Source: Sphaerisporangium perillae
Lineage (GTDB): Bacteria > Actinomycetota > Actinomycetes > Streptosporangiales > Streptosporangiaceae
Reading direction: 5' to 3'
Length of the DNA: 64,000 nt
NCBI RefSeq assembly: GCF_023276435.1
Contig: NZ_JALLPO010000039.1
Coordinates: forward strand, 1 to 64,000
The notes beneath the pieces were generated by a model. It had not been told where the DNA came from and made no database searches. It was given only the letters and a program-made list of their open reading frames with translations. The position numbers and the translations under genes were made by a program. Shown piece by piece: positions 25,740-35,333 of the stretch (within the stretch, counting starts at the first letter, position 1; each line of letters opens with the position of its first letter).

Positions 25740-27025
25740 CAATCGCACTCCGCTACGCCGCCCGCTCGGACGTCGGCCTCCTCCGCGAAGGAAACGAGGA
25801 CTCCGCGTACGCGAGCCCGCGCCTGCTCGCCGTCGCAGACGGCATGGGCGGGCACGCTCACGGTGAGGTGGCCAGTTCGGTCGCCATCACCGCCATGTCG
25901 TCCCTTGACCGGGACGCCTCCGGGGGTGACCTGCTCAGCGCCATCGAGGCCGCGGTGCGCGATGCCAATCGCAAGCTGCACGAGATGGTCGGCCGTGATC
26001 CCAGCCTCAAGGGCATGGGGACCACTCTCACGGCCATGCTGTGGTCGGGCACCCGCGTCGCCCTCGTCCACGTCGGCGACTCCCGCGCCTACCTGCTCCG
26101 CAACGGCGAGCTGTACCAGATCACACACGATCACACGTTGGTGCAGTCGCTGGTGGACGACGGAAGGATCACGCAGGAGGAAGCCGCCAGCCATCCGCAG
26201 CGTTCGATTCTGCTCCGGGCCCTCGACGGCAGCGGCGAGGTCGATCCCGACCTCTCGCTTCGCGAGGCTCAGATCAACGACCGCTATCTCCTGTGCTCCG
26301 ACGGCCTTTCCAGCGTCGTCAGCGCCGAGACCCTGCATCACACGTTGACCACGGTCGAGGAGCCCGAGTCGGTGGTCCGGCAGCTCATCGACCTCGCCAA
26401 CCGGGGCGGTGGCCCCGACAACATCACCTGCATCGTCGCCGACGTCGTCGAGATCGAGGAGGGCCAGGTCGTGGCGGGTGACGCCGCGGTCGTGGGCGCC
26501 GCCGGGTCCAACCGGCTCCGCTCCCAGCCTCCCGACACACCGGCTGGACGCGCGTCCACGATCACCGCGCCGCAGCCAGTGATCGTGGACGACGACCTTG
26601 ACGAGCCCGCGGGCGGCCCGGCGGCGAACGCCGTGGCCGCCCCGCGGCGTGTCAGGCGACGGCGGCTGTGGCCGGTCGCGGTGACCGTGGTCGGCCTTCT
26701 CGTGGTGGTCGTGGGGGGTGGTGGCTATTTCGGATACAGGTGGACCCAGGATCAGTACTACGTGGGCGCTCAAGGCGACGAGCTAGTGTTGTTTCGCGGG
26801 GTGGACACCACCATCGGACCGATCCAACTGAACTCCGTAGCCCAGAGCACCGGCCTGTCGGTGTCCTCCATCCCCGAGCCGGAGCGTGAACAGGTGCGGC
26901 GGGGCATCCCCGTAGCCGACCTCCAGGCAGGACAGACGAAGATCAACGACTTGAAGGCCAAATCCGGTGGCGACCAGAAGACCACCCAGCCGTCACCTTC
27001 CCCCAGCGCCACGGAGTCCTCGTAA
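25736..27025 (+). CDS. pstP: PP2C-family Ser/Thr phosphatase
   Basis: 429 residues: catalytic PP2C domain (1-240) with DVGLLREGNEDS, VADGMGGHAHGE, VHVGDSRAYLLRNG, LCSDGLSS and GGPDNITCIVADV providing the metal-binding aspartates, then a cytoplasmic linker, one TM (about 307-330) and an extracellular tail ending in Ser/Pro/Thr. It dephosphorylates PknA, PknB and their targets, resetting cell-wall signalling. Abuts the rodA GTG. Confidence 0.95.
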   Translation: MTIALRYAARSDVGLLREGNEDSAYASPRLLAVADGMGGHAHGEVASSVAITAMSSLDRDASGGDLLSAIEAAVRDANRKLHEMVGRDPSLKGMGTTLTAMLWSGTRVALVHVGDSRAYLLRNGELYQITHDHTLVQSLVDDGRITQEEAASHPQRSILLRALDGSGEVDPDLSLREAQINDRYLLCSDGLSSVVSAETLHHTLTTVEEPESVVRQLIDLANRGGGPDNITCIVADVVEIEEGQVVAGDAAVVGAAGSNRLRSQPPDTPAGRASTITAPQPVIVDDDLDEPAGGPAANAVAAPRRVRRRRLWPVAVTVVGLLVVVVGGGGYFGYRWTQDQYYVGAQGDELVLFRGVDTTIGPIQLNSVAQSTGLSVSSIPEPEREQVRRGIPVADLQAGQTKINDLKAKSGGDQKTTQPSPSPSATESS

Positions 27026-28402
27026 GTGAGTGCCGTAGACGACGTCGCGGCCGTCCCCATGACCGCCAAACGGCGGGGGGCGCAGCTCATCATGCTCGCC
27101 TTCGCCGTCGCGATCGTCATGGTCGCCTACGCCAACGTCGGGCTGGGCGAGGGCGGCAAGGTTCCCGCCGGCATGCTGGGCTACGGCCTCGGCCTCGGCG
27201 GTCTGATGCTGGCCGCCTACTTCGTGCTGGCGAAGTTCGCCCCCTGGGCCGATCCCCTCATTCTTCCGCTGGTGACGCTGGTCAACGGCATCGGCCTGGT
27301 GATGATCTATCGCCTCGAGCTGGCCACGCGGCTCGCCTCGGCGAACACCCAGCTCTTCTGGACCGCCCTCGGCATCGTCATGTTCTCCATCACGCTGATC
27401 GTGCTGCGCGACCACCGCGCGCTGCAGCGGATGACGTACACCGCGGGTTTCGTGGGTCTCGGGCTGCTGATCCTGCCTCTGACGCCCTTCCTGGGCAAGC
27501 AGATCAACGGCGCCCGCATCTGGATCGAAATCGGGGGTTTCTCCATCCAGCCGGGCGAGTTCGCCAAGCTGGCGCTGGTCGTGTTCTTCGCGGGCTACCT
27601 CGTCGCCAAGCGTGACGTGCTGGCGCTCGCCGGGCGCCGCCTGCTCTTCATCGACCTGCCCCGCGCCCGCGACCTCGGGCCCGTGCTCATCACCTGGGTC
27701 GTCAGCGTCGGCGTCCTGGTCCTGGAGAAGGACCTCGGCACCTCGCTGCTGCTGTTCGGCGCTTTCATCGCGATGCTCTACATCGCCACGCAGCGCACGT
27801 CGTGGGTCCTCATCGGCGTGCTGCTGTTCGCCGGCGGCGCGTTCATCGCCGGCCAGTTGTTCAGCCACGTCGGCGACCGCTTCGAGGTCTGGCTCAACCC
27901 GAGCGACCCGGCCCTCTTCTACCGCACGGGCGGCAGCGGGCAGTTGATGCAGGGCCTGTTCGGCATGGGGTCCGGCGGCATCCTCGGCACGGGGCTGGGC
28001 CAGGGCCATCCCTGGCTGATCCCGCTGTCGTTCTCGGACTTCATCTTCGCCGCCACGGGCGAGGAGCTCGGGCTCACCGGCCTGATGGCCCTGCTCATGG
28101 TGTACGCCCTGATCGTCGAGCGCGGCCTGCGCACCGCCATCGCGGCCCGCGACCCGTTCAGCAAGCTGCTGGCGGGCGGCCTGTCGTTCATCCTGGCCTG
28201 GCAGGTGTTCATCATCGTCGGAGGCGTGACCAACCTGATTCCCCTGACAGGCCTGGTCACGCCGTTCATGTCGCAGGGCGGATCCGCCCTCCTGGCTAAC
28301 TGGATCCTTATCGCGCTGCTGGTACGCATGTCAGACGCGGCACGACGGCCACCGCCGCAGGCGATCCAGGACGAAGGACTGACGCAGGTGTTCCAGCGAT
28401 GA
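27026..28402 (+). CDS. rodA: SEDS peptidoglycan polymerase RodA/FtsW family
   Basis: 458 residues, ten or more TM segments. SEDS signatures: NGARIWIEIGGFSIQPGEFAKLALV (with GEFAK), EKDLGTSLLLFGAF, and FAATGEELGLTG-like loop (FIFAATGEELGL), LIPLTGLVTPFMSQGGSALLANW. It polymerises lipid II for elongation with its partner PbpA, encoded next with a 4-bp overlap. Start GTG 27026 directly follows the pstP stop, so translation is coupled. Confidence 0.94.
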   Translation: MSAVDDVAAVPMTAKRRGAQLIMLAFAVAIVMVAYANVGLGEGGKVPAGMLGYGLGLGGLMLAAYFVLAKFAPWADPLILPLVTLVNGIGLVMIYRLELATRLASANTQLFWTALGIVMFSITLIVLRDHRALQRMTYTAGFVGLGLLILPLTPFLGKQINGARIWIEIGGFSIQPGEFAKLALVVFFAGYLVAKRDVLALAGRRLLFIDLPRARDLGPVLITWVVSVGVLVLEKDLGTSLLLFGAFIAMLYIATQRTSWVLIGVLLFAGGAFIAGQLFSHVGDRFEVWLNPSDPALFYRTGGSGQLMQGLFGMGSGGILGTGLGQGHPWLIPLSFSDFIFAATGEELGLTGLMALLMVYALIVERGLRTAIAARDPFSKLLAGGLSFILAWQVFIIVGGVTNLIPLTGLVTPFMSQGGSALLANWILIALLVRMSDAARRPPPQAIQDEGLTQVFQR

Positions 28403-29844
28403 ACGGCACGCTCAAGCGGGCAGCGGTGGCCTGCCTACTGATGTTCGGCCTGTTGATGATCAACATCAACTACCTTCAGGCCGTGAAGGCCGACGAGCTC
28501 CGCTCGGACAACCGCAACACGCGGAGCTTCTTCGCGCGCTACGAGAGCGAGCGCGGCCTGATCACCGCGGGCGGCGAGACGCTCGCCAAGTCGGTCGACG
28601 TCGGCGGCGACTTCCGGTTCCAGCGCAAGTACATCGACGGCCCGGTGTACGCCCCGGTCCTCGGGTTCTTCGCCCCTGAGAGCGAGCGGGGCATCGAGAG
28701 CGCTGAGAACTCCTACCTCAACGGCACCCACCCCGATCTGTTCGTCCGGCGCACGGTCGACCTCATCACGAGCAAGCCGACCCGCGGGGCCGCCGTAGAC
28801 CTGACCCTGGTGCCCAAGGCCCAGAAGATCGCCTACGAGGACCTGCAGAAGAGCGGCAAGCGCGGCGCCGTCGTGGCGCTCGACCCGAAGACCGGCGCGG
28901 TCCTCACCATGGTGTCGGTGCCGAGCTACGACCCGAACACCATGGCCGTGCCGAACAAGGCCAAGGCCGCGAAGGCGTACAACAAGCTCAACGCCGACGA
29001 CAACGAGCCGCTGATCAACCGGGCGACCAGCAAGACCTACGCTCCCGGGTCGACGTTCAAGGTGATCACCTCGGCGGCCTACCTCAGCGAGGACGGCACC
29101 CGAGACGTCAACACCACCGTGGACGCGCCGAACGTCCTGCCGCTGCCGGGCACCACCATCGGCCTGCGCAACTACCACGGCGAGTCGTGCGGCGGCCGCG
29201 CGACGCTGATCGACGCGCTGACGATCTCGTGCAACACGGCGTTCGGCTCCATGGCGCTGGAGATGGGCTACGACAAGCTCCAGGAGCAGGCCGCGAAGTT
29301 CGGCATCGGCCAGGAGATGAGCATCCCGCTGAACGTGGTCAAGAGCGACATCGGCCCCGACGAGGGCAAGGCCGCGCTGGCACAGACCGCCATCGGGCAG
29401 CGCAGCAACCAGATGACCCCGCTCCAGATGGCCGTGGTGGCCGCCGCCGTCGCCAACGAGGGCAAGGTCATGAAGCCCTACCTCGTGAACAAGATCGTCA
29501 GCCCGGACGGCGACGAGATCGACAGCGCGCGCCCGCAGGAGCTCGACGAGGCGATCACCCCTGACACCGCCGACAAGCTCCGGCAGATGATGATCAGCGT
29601 GGTGCAGAACGGCACCGGCACGGCCGCGCAGCTTCCCGGCATCACGGTGGCGGGCAAGACCGGCACCGCCGAGACCGCCAAGGGCGCCGCGTCGCACGCC
29701 TGGTTCATCTCCTTCGCTCCCGCCGAGGACCCGAAGATCGCGGTCGCGGTGTTCGTCGAGTCCGGCAGCGCCGGCAACGACGCCACCGGAGGTGCCGTCG
29801 CGGCGCCCATCGCGCACGACGTGATGCAGGCGGTGCTCCAGTAG
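28399..29844 (+). CDS. pbpA: Class B penicillin-binding protein PbpA
   Basis: 481 residues: N-terminal TM (8-26), dimerisation domain, transpeptidase domain with STFK (catalytic Ser218), SCN (about 277-279) and KTGTAE (from Lys420). It cross-links peptidoglycan strands made by RodA at poles/septum; in mycobacteria PbpA is regulated by PknB. ATG overlaps the rodA stop; its TAG overlaps the pknA GTG by one base. Compact size is normal for actinobacterial PbpA. Confidence 0.94.
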   Translation: MNGTLKRAAVACLLMFGLLMININYLQAVKADELRSDNRNTRSFFARYESERGLITAGGETLAKSVDVGGDFRFQRKYIDGPVYAPVLGFFAPESERGIESAENSYLNGTHPDLFVRRTVDLITSKPTRGAAVDLTLVPKAQKIAYEDLQKSGKRGAVVALDPKTGAVLTMVSVPSYDPNTMAVPNKAKAAKAYNKLNADDNEPLINRATSKTYAPGSTFKVITSAAYLSEDGTRDVNTTVDAPNVLPLPGTTIGLRNYHGESCGGRATLIDALTISCNTAFGSMALEMGYDKLQEQAAKFGIGQEMSIPLNVVKSDIGPDEGKAALAQTAIGQRSNQMTPLQMAVVAAAVANEGKVMKPYLVNKIVSPDGDEIDSARPQELDEAITPDTADKLRQMMISVVQNGTGTAAQLPGITVAGKTGTAETAKGAASHAWFISFAPAEDPKIAVAVFVESGSAGNDATGGAVAAPIAHDVMQAVLQ

Positions 29845-31355
29845 TGACCTTCGCCAACCGGGTGCTGAACAACCGCTACCGGCTCACCGGGCGCATCGCG
29901 ACCGGCGGCATGGGCGAGGTCTGGCGCGCCTCGGACGAGCTGCTGGGCCGGGACGTCGCGGTGAAGCTGCTGCGCGCGCACGTGGCCGCCGATCCGGAGT
30001 TCCGCGAGCGCTTCCGCAACGAGGCCCGCATCACCGCCGGCCTGGCCGACGCCGGCATCGCCCAGGTCTTCGACTACGGCGAGCAGGACGAGATCGCCTA
30101 CCTGGTGATGGAGCTGGTTCCCGGGGAACCCCTGTCGGCGATCCTGGCCCGCAACGGCACGCTCAGCCCCGAGGTCACCCTCGACGTCATCGGCCAGACG
30201 GCACGGGCCCTGTACACCGCGCACCGGTCGGGCATCATCCACCGCGACATCAAGCCGGGCAACCTGCTCGTCACCGAGACCGGCACCATCAAGATCACCG
30301 ACTTCGGCATCGCGCGCGCCCTTGAGGGCTCCCGCATGACCATGACGGGCACCGTGCTCGGCACCGCCCAGTACGTCAGCCCCGAACAGGCGTCCGGCAG
30401 CACGCTCACCCCGTCCACCGACCTGTACTCCCTCGGCGTCGTGGCCTACGAGTGCCTGACCGGGCAGCCGCCCTTCACGGGCGGCAACCAGGTCGCTATC
30501 GCGCTGCGTCACCTGAACGAGCAGGTGCCCCCGCTCCCGGAGTCCGTGCCGCGGTCCGTGCGCGACCTGGTCGTCGCCATGCTGGCGAAGGCCGCCGAGC
30601 ACCGGCCCGCCACCGCGCGCGAGCTCGCCGACCGGGCGATGGTGCTGCGCGACTCCCTCGCCCACGTGAGTGAGTCGCATCTCAGCATGCTGACCGATCC
30701 GTCGGGTTTCGCGATCCGCAAGGCGATCGAGGAGTCCGGCGACCTGTTCGCCGGGAGCGAAGCGGCCGGTCGATGGGGCACCGCCGCCGGCCGCACGCCC
30801 GGCGACTTCGCCGGGCTGTACGAGAACCCCACCGCCGCCGCCGGGTACGACGGCACCACCGCCGGCGTCTCGCCCGCCACACCGACGCGCATCGGCCGCC
30901 CGCCGGCGGGCCCCGTGCACTCTCGGCCGGTCACCGCGCCGCCCCGGCGGCGGCGCCGGCGCTCGGCCATCGGGCTGTTCGCGGTCGCGGGCTGCGCGGC
31001 GGCGGTCGGGTTCGGCGCGCTGGCGGCCGGCGGCCTCCCTGAGCTGGGGCTCGACGGAGGGGGGCCGACCACGCCGGCCAAACCGGTGACCGATGGCCCT
31101 GTGTCGTCTCCGGCCCCGTCGAGGACCCCGACGGCATCGGTTCCACCGAAACCCGTGAAGCCTGTCAAGCCGACGGTGTCACGGTCGGCTACGGTAATCA
31201 CATCGGCGAAGCCAACTCGCACCCGGACGCCGAAGCCCACCCCGTCCGCTACTCCGACCCCTACTCCGACGCCCACACCGACCCCCACGCCGAGTGAGAC
31301 GCCAAGCCCCACCTCATCCGCAAGCACCACAATCCCCCCGAACGGGGAGACGTAA
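29844..31355 (+). CDS. pknA: Ser/Thr protein kinase PknA-like
   Basis: 503 residues. Kinase domain 8-270: glycine loop GRIATGGMGEVW, VAVKLL lysine, IIHRDIKPGNLL catalytic loop, ITDFGIARAL, GTAQYVSPEQ. Then a disordered linker, one TM (about 373-395) and an extracellular Pro/Thr-rich tail with (PT)n repeats, no PASTA domain. This is the usual PknA layout. GTG start overlaps the pbpA stop (TAGTG). Confidence 0.93.
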   Translation: MTFANRVLNNRYRLTGRIATGGMGEVWRASDELLGRDVAVKLLRAHVAADPEFRERFRNEARITAGLADAGIAQVFDYGEQDEIAYLVMELVPGEPLSAILARNGTLSPEVTLDVIGQTARALYTAHRSGIIHRDIKPGNLLVTETGTIKITDFGIARALEGSRMTMTGTVLGTAQYVSPEQASGSTLTPSTDLYSLGVVAYECLTGQPPFTGGNQVAIALRHLNEQVPPLPESVPRSVRDLVVAMLAKAAEHRPATARELADRAMVLRDSLAHVSESHLSMLTDPSGFAIRKAIEESGDLFAGSEAAGRWGTAAGRTPGDFAGLYENPTAAAGYDGTTAGVSPATPTRIGRPPAGPVHSRPVTAPPRRRRRRSAIGLFAVAGCAAAVGFGALAAGGLPELGLDGGGPTTPAKPVTDGPVSSPAPSRTPTASVPPKPVKPVKPTVSRSATVITSAKPTRTRTPKPTPSATPTPTPTPTPTPTPSETPSPTSSASTTIPPNGET

Positions 31356-31437
31356 TGCGGCGAGGGGTCGATGATGGACACCGGCAGCCGCACCGCGGGC
31401 CGGTACCCAAGATGAACGGCAAGGGACAGTGCAGGAA

Positions 31438-33291
31438 ATGACTCAGCCTCGGCTACTCGGTGGTCGCTATGAGCTCGACGGGGTCGTCGGGCGCGGCGGC
31501 ATGGCCGAGGTGTATCGCGCCCGGGACATCCGGCTGGACCGCGTTGTCGCCATCAAGACACTGCGTGCCGACCTGGCGAGAGACCACACCTTTCAGGCCC
31601 GTTTCCGCCGTGAGGCACAGTCCGCGGCGTCCTTGAACCACCCTTCGATCGTGGCGGTGTACGACACCGGCGAGGACATGACGGAAGGCACTCCCGTGCC
31701 GTACATCGTCATGGAGTTCGTCGACGGGCGTACGCTCCGCGACCTGCTGCGGGCCGACCGGCGCCTGCTGCCCGAACGGGCGGCCGAGCTGGTCGACGGC
31801 ATCCTTCGTGCCCTCGACTACAGCCACCGCGGCGGCATCGTCCACCGGGACATCAAGCCCGCCAACGTGATGATCACGCTCGCCGGCGACGTCAAGGTCA
31901 TGGACTTCGGCATCGCGCGCGCGATGGCCGACTCCGCCGCGACCATGACGCAGACGGCGCAGGTCATCGGCACGGCTCAGTACCTCTCGCCCGAGCAGGC
32001 CAGAGGCGAGCGCGTGGACGCCCGCAGCGACATCTACTCCACAGGCTGCGTGCTGTACGAGCTGCTCACCGGCCAGCCGCCGTTCACCGGCGACTCCCCG
32101 GTGGCGATCGCCTACCAGCACGTGCGCGAGGACCCGATCCCGCCGTCGCAGATCGATCCCGACATCCCCAAGTGGGCCGACGCGATCGTCCTGAAGGCCA
32201 TGGCCAAGGACCCCGCGCACCGCTACCAGAGCGCGGCCGAGATGCGGGCGGACATCCAGCGCGCCATGTCCGGCATGCCGGTCGACGCCGCCCACACGAT
32301 GGCCCTCAGCAACAACAACTACACGGGCCAGCAGACCCGCACGCTCAACGCGCCGGGCGGCCCCGCCACCCAGCGCACCAACGCCGTCCCGGCCTACGAG
32401 TACGCCCCCACGCAGGCCGGCGGCGGCCGCTACGAGCGCCGCCGCGCCGCCTCGGGGGGGAACACCGCGCTCAAGACGGCCGCGTGGATCCTCATCCCGC
32501 TGATCGTGATCGGCGCCTTCATCGGCGTCGGATACGCCTTCCTGAGCTCTCCCGGCACCAAGGACACGGCGACCCAGGTCTCGATCCCGCTGGTGAAGAA
32601 CCAGACGATGGAGGCCGCGAAGGCCAAGCTCGAGGCCGAGGGCCTGAAGGTCGAGGTCGTCGAGGAGTTCAACGCCGACATCGACAAGGGCGTCGTCATC
32701 GGCACCGACCCGGCCGCCGGCCAGCAGGTCGCCAAGGGCGACACCGTCAAGCTCATGGTCTCCAAGGGCCTCAAGCAGGTGGTCGTGCCCGATGTGATCG
32801 GCAGCACCGTGGACGAGGCCACGCAGACCCTGGAGGCCAACAACCTCAAGGCGCAGGTCGTGCCCGTCGTCTCCGGCAAGGAGCAGGAGAAGGTCTTCCA
32901 GTCCAAACCGGCCGCCGGCGAGAAGGTCGACGAGAACAGCATCGTCAAGATCTACGTGCCCAAGCAGCAGACCGAGGTCCCCGATGTCACCGGCCAGACC
33001 CTGGCGGACGCGACGGCCACGCTGAAGGGCGCCGGCTTCAAGGTCAAGCCGGTCCGGCAGACGAGCGCGGACGTTCCCGAGGGCAACGTCATCAGCCAGA
33101 GCCCGCGGCCCGGTTCCAAGCTGACGCCCGGTACGACGATCACCCTGGTGGTGTCCGCAGGTCCCCCCCAGGAGACCTTCCCGACCGACGAGCCGACCGA
33201 CCAGCCGACCGAGCCGACCGACCAGCCGCCGTCCGACCAGCCGACCGACGACCCGTTCAGCGACCCGCCGGCGGACAACTTCGGCAACTGA
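31438..33291 (+). CDS. pknB: PASTA-domain Ser/Thr protein kinase PknB
   Basis: About 617 residues. Kinase domain 8-270 with GRGGMAEVYRARD, VAIKTL, IVHRDIKPANVM, VMDFGIARAM and GTAQYLSPEQARG; activation-loop threonines in TMTQTAQ. Then a TM segment (about 345-368), and three clear PASTA repeats outside (each about 65 residues, e.g. VVVPDVIGSTVDEA, TEVPDVTGQTLADA) that bind muropeptides/lipid II; mycobacterial PknB has four. Thr/Pro/Asp-rich tail. ATG 31438 matches the typical MTQPRLLGGRYE start; GTG 31429 is in frame. Last gene of the operon, followed by a strong terminator. A 82-bp gap from pknA has its own RBS but no sure promoter. Confidence 0.95.
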   Translation: MTQPRLLGGRYELDGVVGRGGMAEVYRARDIRLDRVVAIKTLRADLARDHTFQARFRREAQSAASLNHPSIVAVYDTGEDMTEGTPVPYIVMEFVDGRTLRDLLRADRRLLPERAAELVDGILRALDYSHRGGIVHRDIKPANVMITLAGDVKVMDFGIARAMADSAATMTQTAQVIGTAQYLSPEQARGERVDARSDIYSTGCVLYELLTGQPPFTGDSPVAIAYQHVREDPIPPSQIDPDIPKWADAIVLKAMAKDPAHRYQSAAEMRADIQRAMSGMPVDAAHTMALSNNNYTGQQTRTLNAPGGPATQRTNAVPAYEYAPTQAGGGRYERRRAASGGNTALKTAAWILIPLIVIGAFIGVGYAFLSSPGTKDTATQVSIPLVKNQTMEAAKAKLEAEGLKVEVVEEFNADIDKGVVIGTDPAAGQQVAKGDTVKLMVSKGLKQVVVPDVIGSTVDEATQTLEANNLKAQVVPVVSGKEQEKVFQSKPAAGEKVDENSIVKIYVPKQQTEVPDVTGQTLADATATLKGAGFKVKPVRQTSADVPEGNVISQSPRPGSKLTPGTTITLVVSAGPPQETFPTDEPTDQPTEPTDQPPSDQPTDDPFSDPPADNFGN

Positions 33292-33315
33292 CGCCCCGCC
33301 CTACCGCGTCACTGC

Positions 33316-33352
33316 GACAAGGCCCCTCCCCGCAGCGGGGAGGGGCCTTGTC
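33316..33352 (+). terminator. Strong intrinsic terminator of the fhaA-pknB operon
   Basis: A perfect 17-bp stem (33316-33332 with 33336-33352) capped by the 3-nt loop CAG, followed by GTCTTT. It begins 25 bp after the pknB stop. Confidence 0.93.
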
Positions 33353-33480
33353 GTCTTTCCGGCCTCTGTGGCGCGCCTGGACCGGAGTGGGTGAGAGAGG
33401 GGCTACGCGCTTACTGAGCGGCGGAGCGGGGCTCGACGCCGCCGGGACCCGCGCCGGCGGGCGGGGACATGAGAAGAGGA

Positions 33481-33509
33481 TCTCCGCCGCTCGGGGGCGA
33501 CGGCGGAGA
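33481..33509 (-). terminator. Stem-loop after pabA/trpG
   Basis: A 9-bp stem (33481-33489 with 33501-33509) with an 11-nt loop, about 36 bp beyond the stop of the minus-strand amidotransferase gene. Likely the terminator for the sortase-trpG transcript. Confidence 0.55.
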
Positions 33510-33544
33510 CCCTCATCCGGTAGTCGTTAGAAAGGGGCCCGGCG

Positions 33545-34117
33545 TTACATGATTTGGGCGAGCCAATTCGCGAGAAGTTCGTGCCCGTGGTGAGACAGCA
33601 CGGATTCGGGGTGGAACTGCACGCCCTCGATGGGGGCGGCGCTGTGCCTGAGCCCCATGATGACCCCGGTGTCGGTGACGGCGGTGACCTCGAGAACCTC
33701 GGGCATGGTGCCCGGCACGACGGCGAGCGAGTGGTAGCGCGTCATGGTGACCGGCGAGGGCAGCCCCTCGAACACTCCCCTGCCGTCGTGGCGGATCTCG
33801 CTGGTGCGCCCGTGCATCAGCTCCGGCGCGCGGGCGACGACGCCGCCGTAGGCGACGGCGATGGCCTGGTGGCCGAGGCAGACGCCGAGCAGGGGAAGGT
33901 CGCGCTCGGCGCAGAAGGTCACCAGGGGGACGCTCACCCCCGCCGCCTCCGGCGTGCCGGGACCGGGGCTGATGACGACCCCGTCGAAGCCCTCGGCGTC
34001 CTGGACGCGCACGTGGTCGCGCGGCCGGACGTCGCACTCGGCGCCCAGCTCGCGGAGGTACTGCACGATCGTGTGGACGAAACTGTCATGGTTGTCCACG
34101 ACGAGTACGCGGGTCAT
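33545..34117 (-). CDS. pabA: Anthranilate/aminodeoxychorismate synthase glutaminase subunit
   Basis: 190-residue class I glutamine amidotransferase. VISPGPGTPEAAG is the oxyanion loop, GVCLGHQAIA gives nucleophile Cys80, VQFHPESVLS gives catalytic His169 and Glu171. It supplies ammonia to chorismate-using enzymes for folate (PabA) or tryptophan (TrpG); the large subunit is not nearby, and the actinobacterial copy beside pknB is usually taken as amphibolic or PabA. Its ATG overlaps the stop of the 52-residue membrane gene by 4 bp. Confidence 0.88.
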   Translation of the reverse strand: MTRVLVVDNHDSFVHTIVQYLRELGAECDVRPRDHVRVQDAEGFDGVVISPGPGTPEAAGVSVPLVTFCAERDLPLLGVCLGHQAIAVAYGGVVARAPELMHGRTSEIRHDGRGVFEGLPSPVTMTRYHSLAVVPGTMPEVLEVTAVTDTGVIMGLRHSAAPIEGVQFHPESVLSHHGHELLANWLAQIM

Positions 34118-34272
34118 CGGCCTACGGTCACCCTGTCGAGAGGGACGTGCGGCTCCATCAGAGGGAACACGAAATACCAGAGTACGGCCCCCGCGCCACC
34201 TGCCAGCACCAGGACCGTCGCCAGCTTGACCCCGGTGCCTCCGGGGATGACGCGCCAGATCCATCCGTACAT
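34114..34272 (-). CDS. Small membrane protein, 52 aa
   Basis: 52 residues (starts MYGWIWRVIPGG): one TM segment from about 16 to 38 (VKLATVLVLAGGAGAVLWYF) and a short C-tail. Its TGA overlaps the pabA/trpG ATG, and the sortase gene ends 65 bp upstream, so all three are likely in one transcript. A small protein at this spot is familiar from other actinomycetes; function unknown. Confidence 0.75.
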   Translation of the reverse strand: MYGWIWRVIPGGTGVKLATVLVLAGGAGAVLWYFVFPLMEPHVPLDRVTVGR

Positions 34273-34337
34273 CGGCTGCCTCGCTTCCAGGAGCTGATCG
34301 GTGTGCCAAGGGCCGCTCGCCGTCCGGGTGCGACGCC

Positions 34338-34964
34338 TCAGCCGGTGCTGCGGTCGCGCTTGCCGGACAGGACCCCGTAGACGACGAGCCGTTGCCGGGC
34401 GGAGTACTCCGGATGGCAGGTCGTGAGCGTGATGACCGCCTGGGTGGGCCGCGCGTCCGGATGGTTGGGCACGGGGGCGATGACGTCCACGTCCGTCGGC
34501 AGGACGACCTGCTTGCCGGAGACGCGGTAGGTGTACCGGGCCTCGGGGGCGTCGATGATGATGTCGTCGCCGCGGCGGAGCTCGTCGATGCGGTTGAACG
34601 GCGCGGCGTAGGTCGTCCGGTGACCCGAAAGGACGAAGTTCCCGATCTTGCCGGGCCTGGCCGTGCCCGGATAGTGTCCCGGCCCCCGGCGCAGGTCCTC
34701 GGAGGTGACGCCTTCGAGGATGGCGTACTCGTAGCTCCGGCCCAGGCGGGGGATCCTGATCAGCCCGACCGCGCGGCCCAGGTCGAGCTTGCCCAGCTTG
34801 TCGAGCTTCGCGAGTTTCGTCGTCTCGTGGAGCTGCTGCTTGAGGATGCGCTGGTACCACTCGGTGTAGGAGCTGGTCCCCCACAGCAGGTAGCCGCAGA
34901 ACAGCAACATGATGACGCCTACGGTGATGCTGAGCTCTCCGCAGGTGCGCAGCAGCGCCCTCAC
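34338..34964 (-). CDS. srtE: Class E sortase
   Basis: 208 residues: N-terminal TM (11-30), then the sortase barrel with LSGHRTTYAAPF (catalytic His near 115) and TLTTCHPEYSARQR (catalytic Cys183, Arg192). The TCHPEYSAR signature marks class E enzymes, which recognise LAXTG signals and tether surface proteins to peptidoglycan. Start GTG 34964; an in-frame stop lies 37 bp further upstream. No LAXTG protein gene is recognised nearby. Confidence 0.9.
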   Translation of the reverse strand: MRALLRTCGELSITVGVIMLLFCGYLLWGTSSYTEWYQRILKQQLHETTKLAKLDKLGKLDLGRAVGLIRIPRLGRSYEYAILEGVTSEDLRRGPGHYPGTARPGKIGNFVLSGHRTTYAAPFNRIDELRRGDDIIIDAPEARYTYRVSGKQVVLPTDVDVIAPVPNHPDARPTQAVITLTTCHPEYSARQRLVVYGVLSGKRDRSTG

Positions 34965-35333
34965 GGGGGCCAGGCGGTGCCGTGGCGGCGCCGCTCCCCG
35001 TCACGGCGGTGGCGGGGCGTCCTGGGCTCCTCAGGGCTCTCTCCGGGCCGCTCGTCAGGCCTGTTCACCTAGTTGCATCCATCCACAGCAGACGGCATGA
35101 TCACGAAGTATCCGGACCGGGGGCTGCAGGCGTGCCGGTCACACCTGTGCAGCCAGCGTAGGCACGGCTTCCGGCACCGTCCCGGCGACGATCGGCGCTT
35201 GACTCACATTTTGCGCTGGAATCGCCGTTCGCCGCCTGCGCCGACTAGGCTTACTCGGGTCTTCCTACACCAGCGATTACGCTGGCTGCCAGAGCCCGCG
35301 ACAACCGAGCGGGTCCCCATCAGGAGAGCTGCC

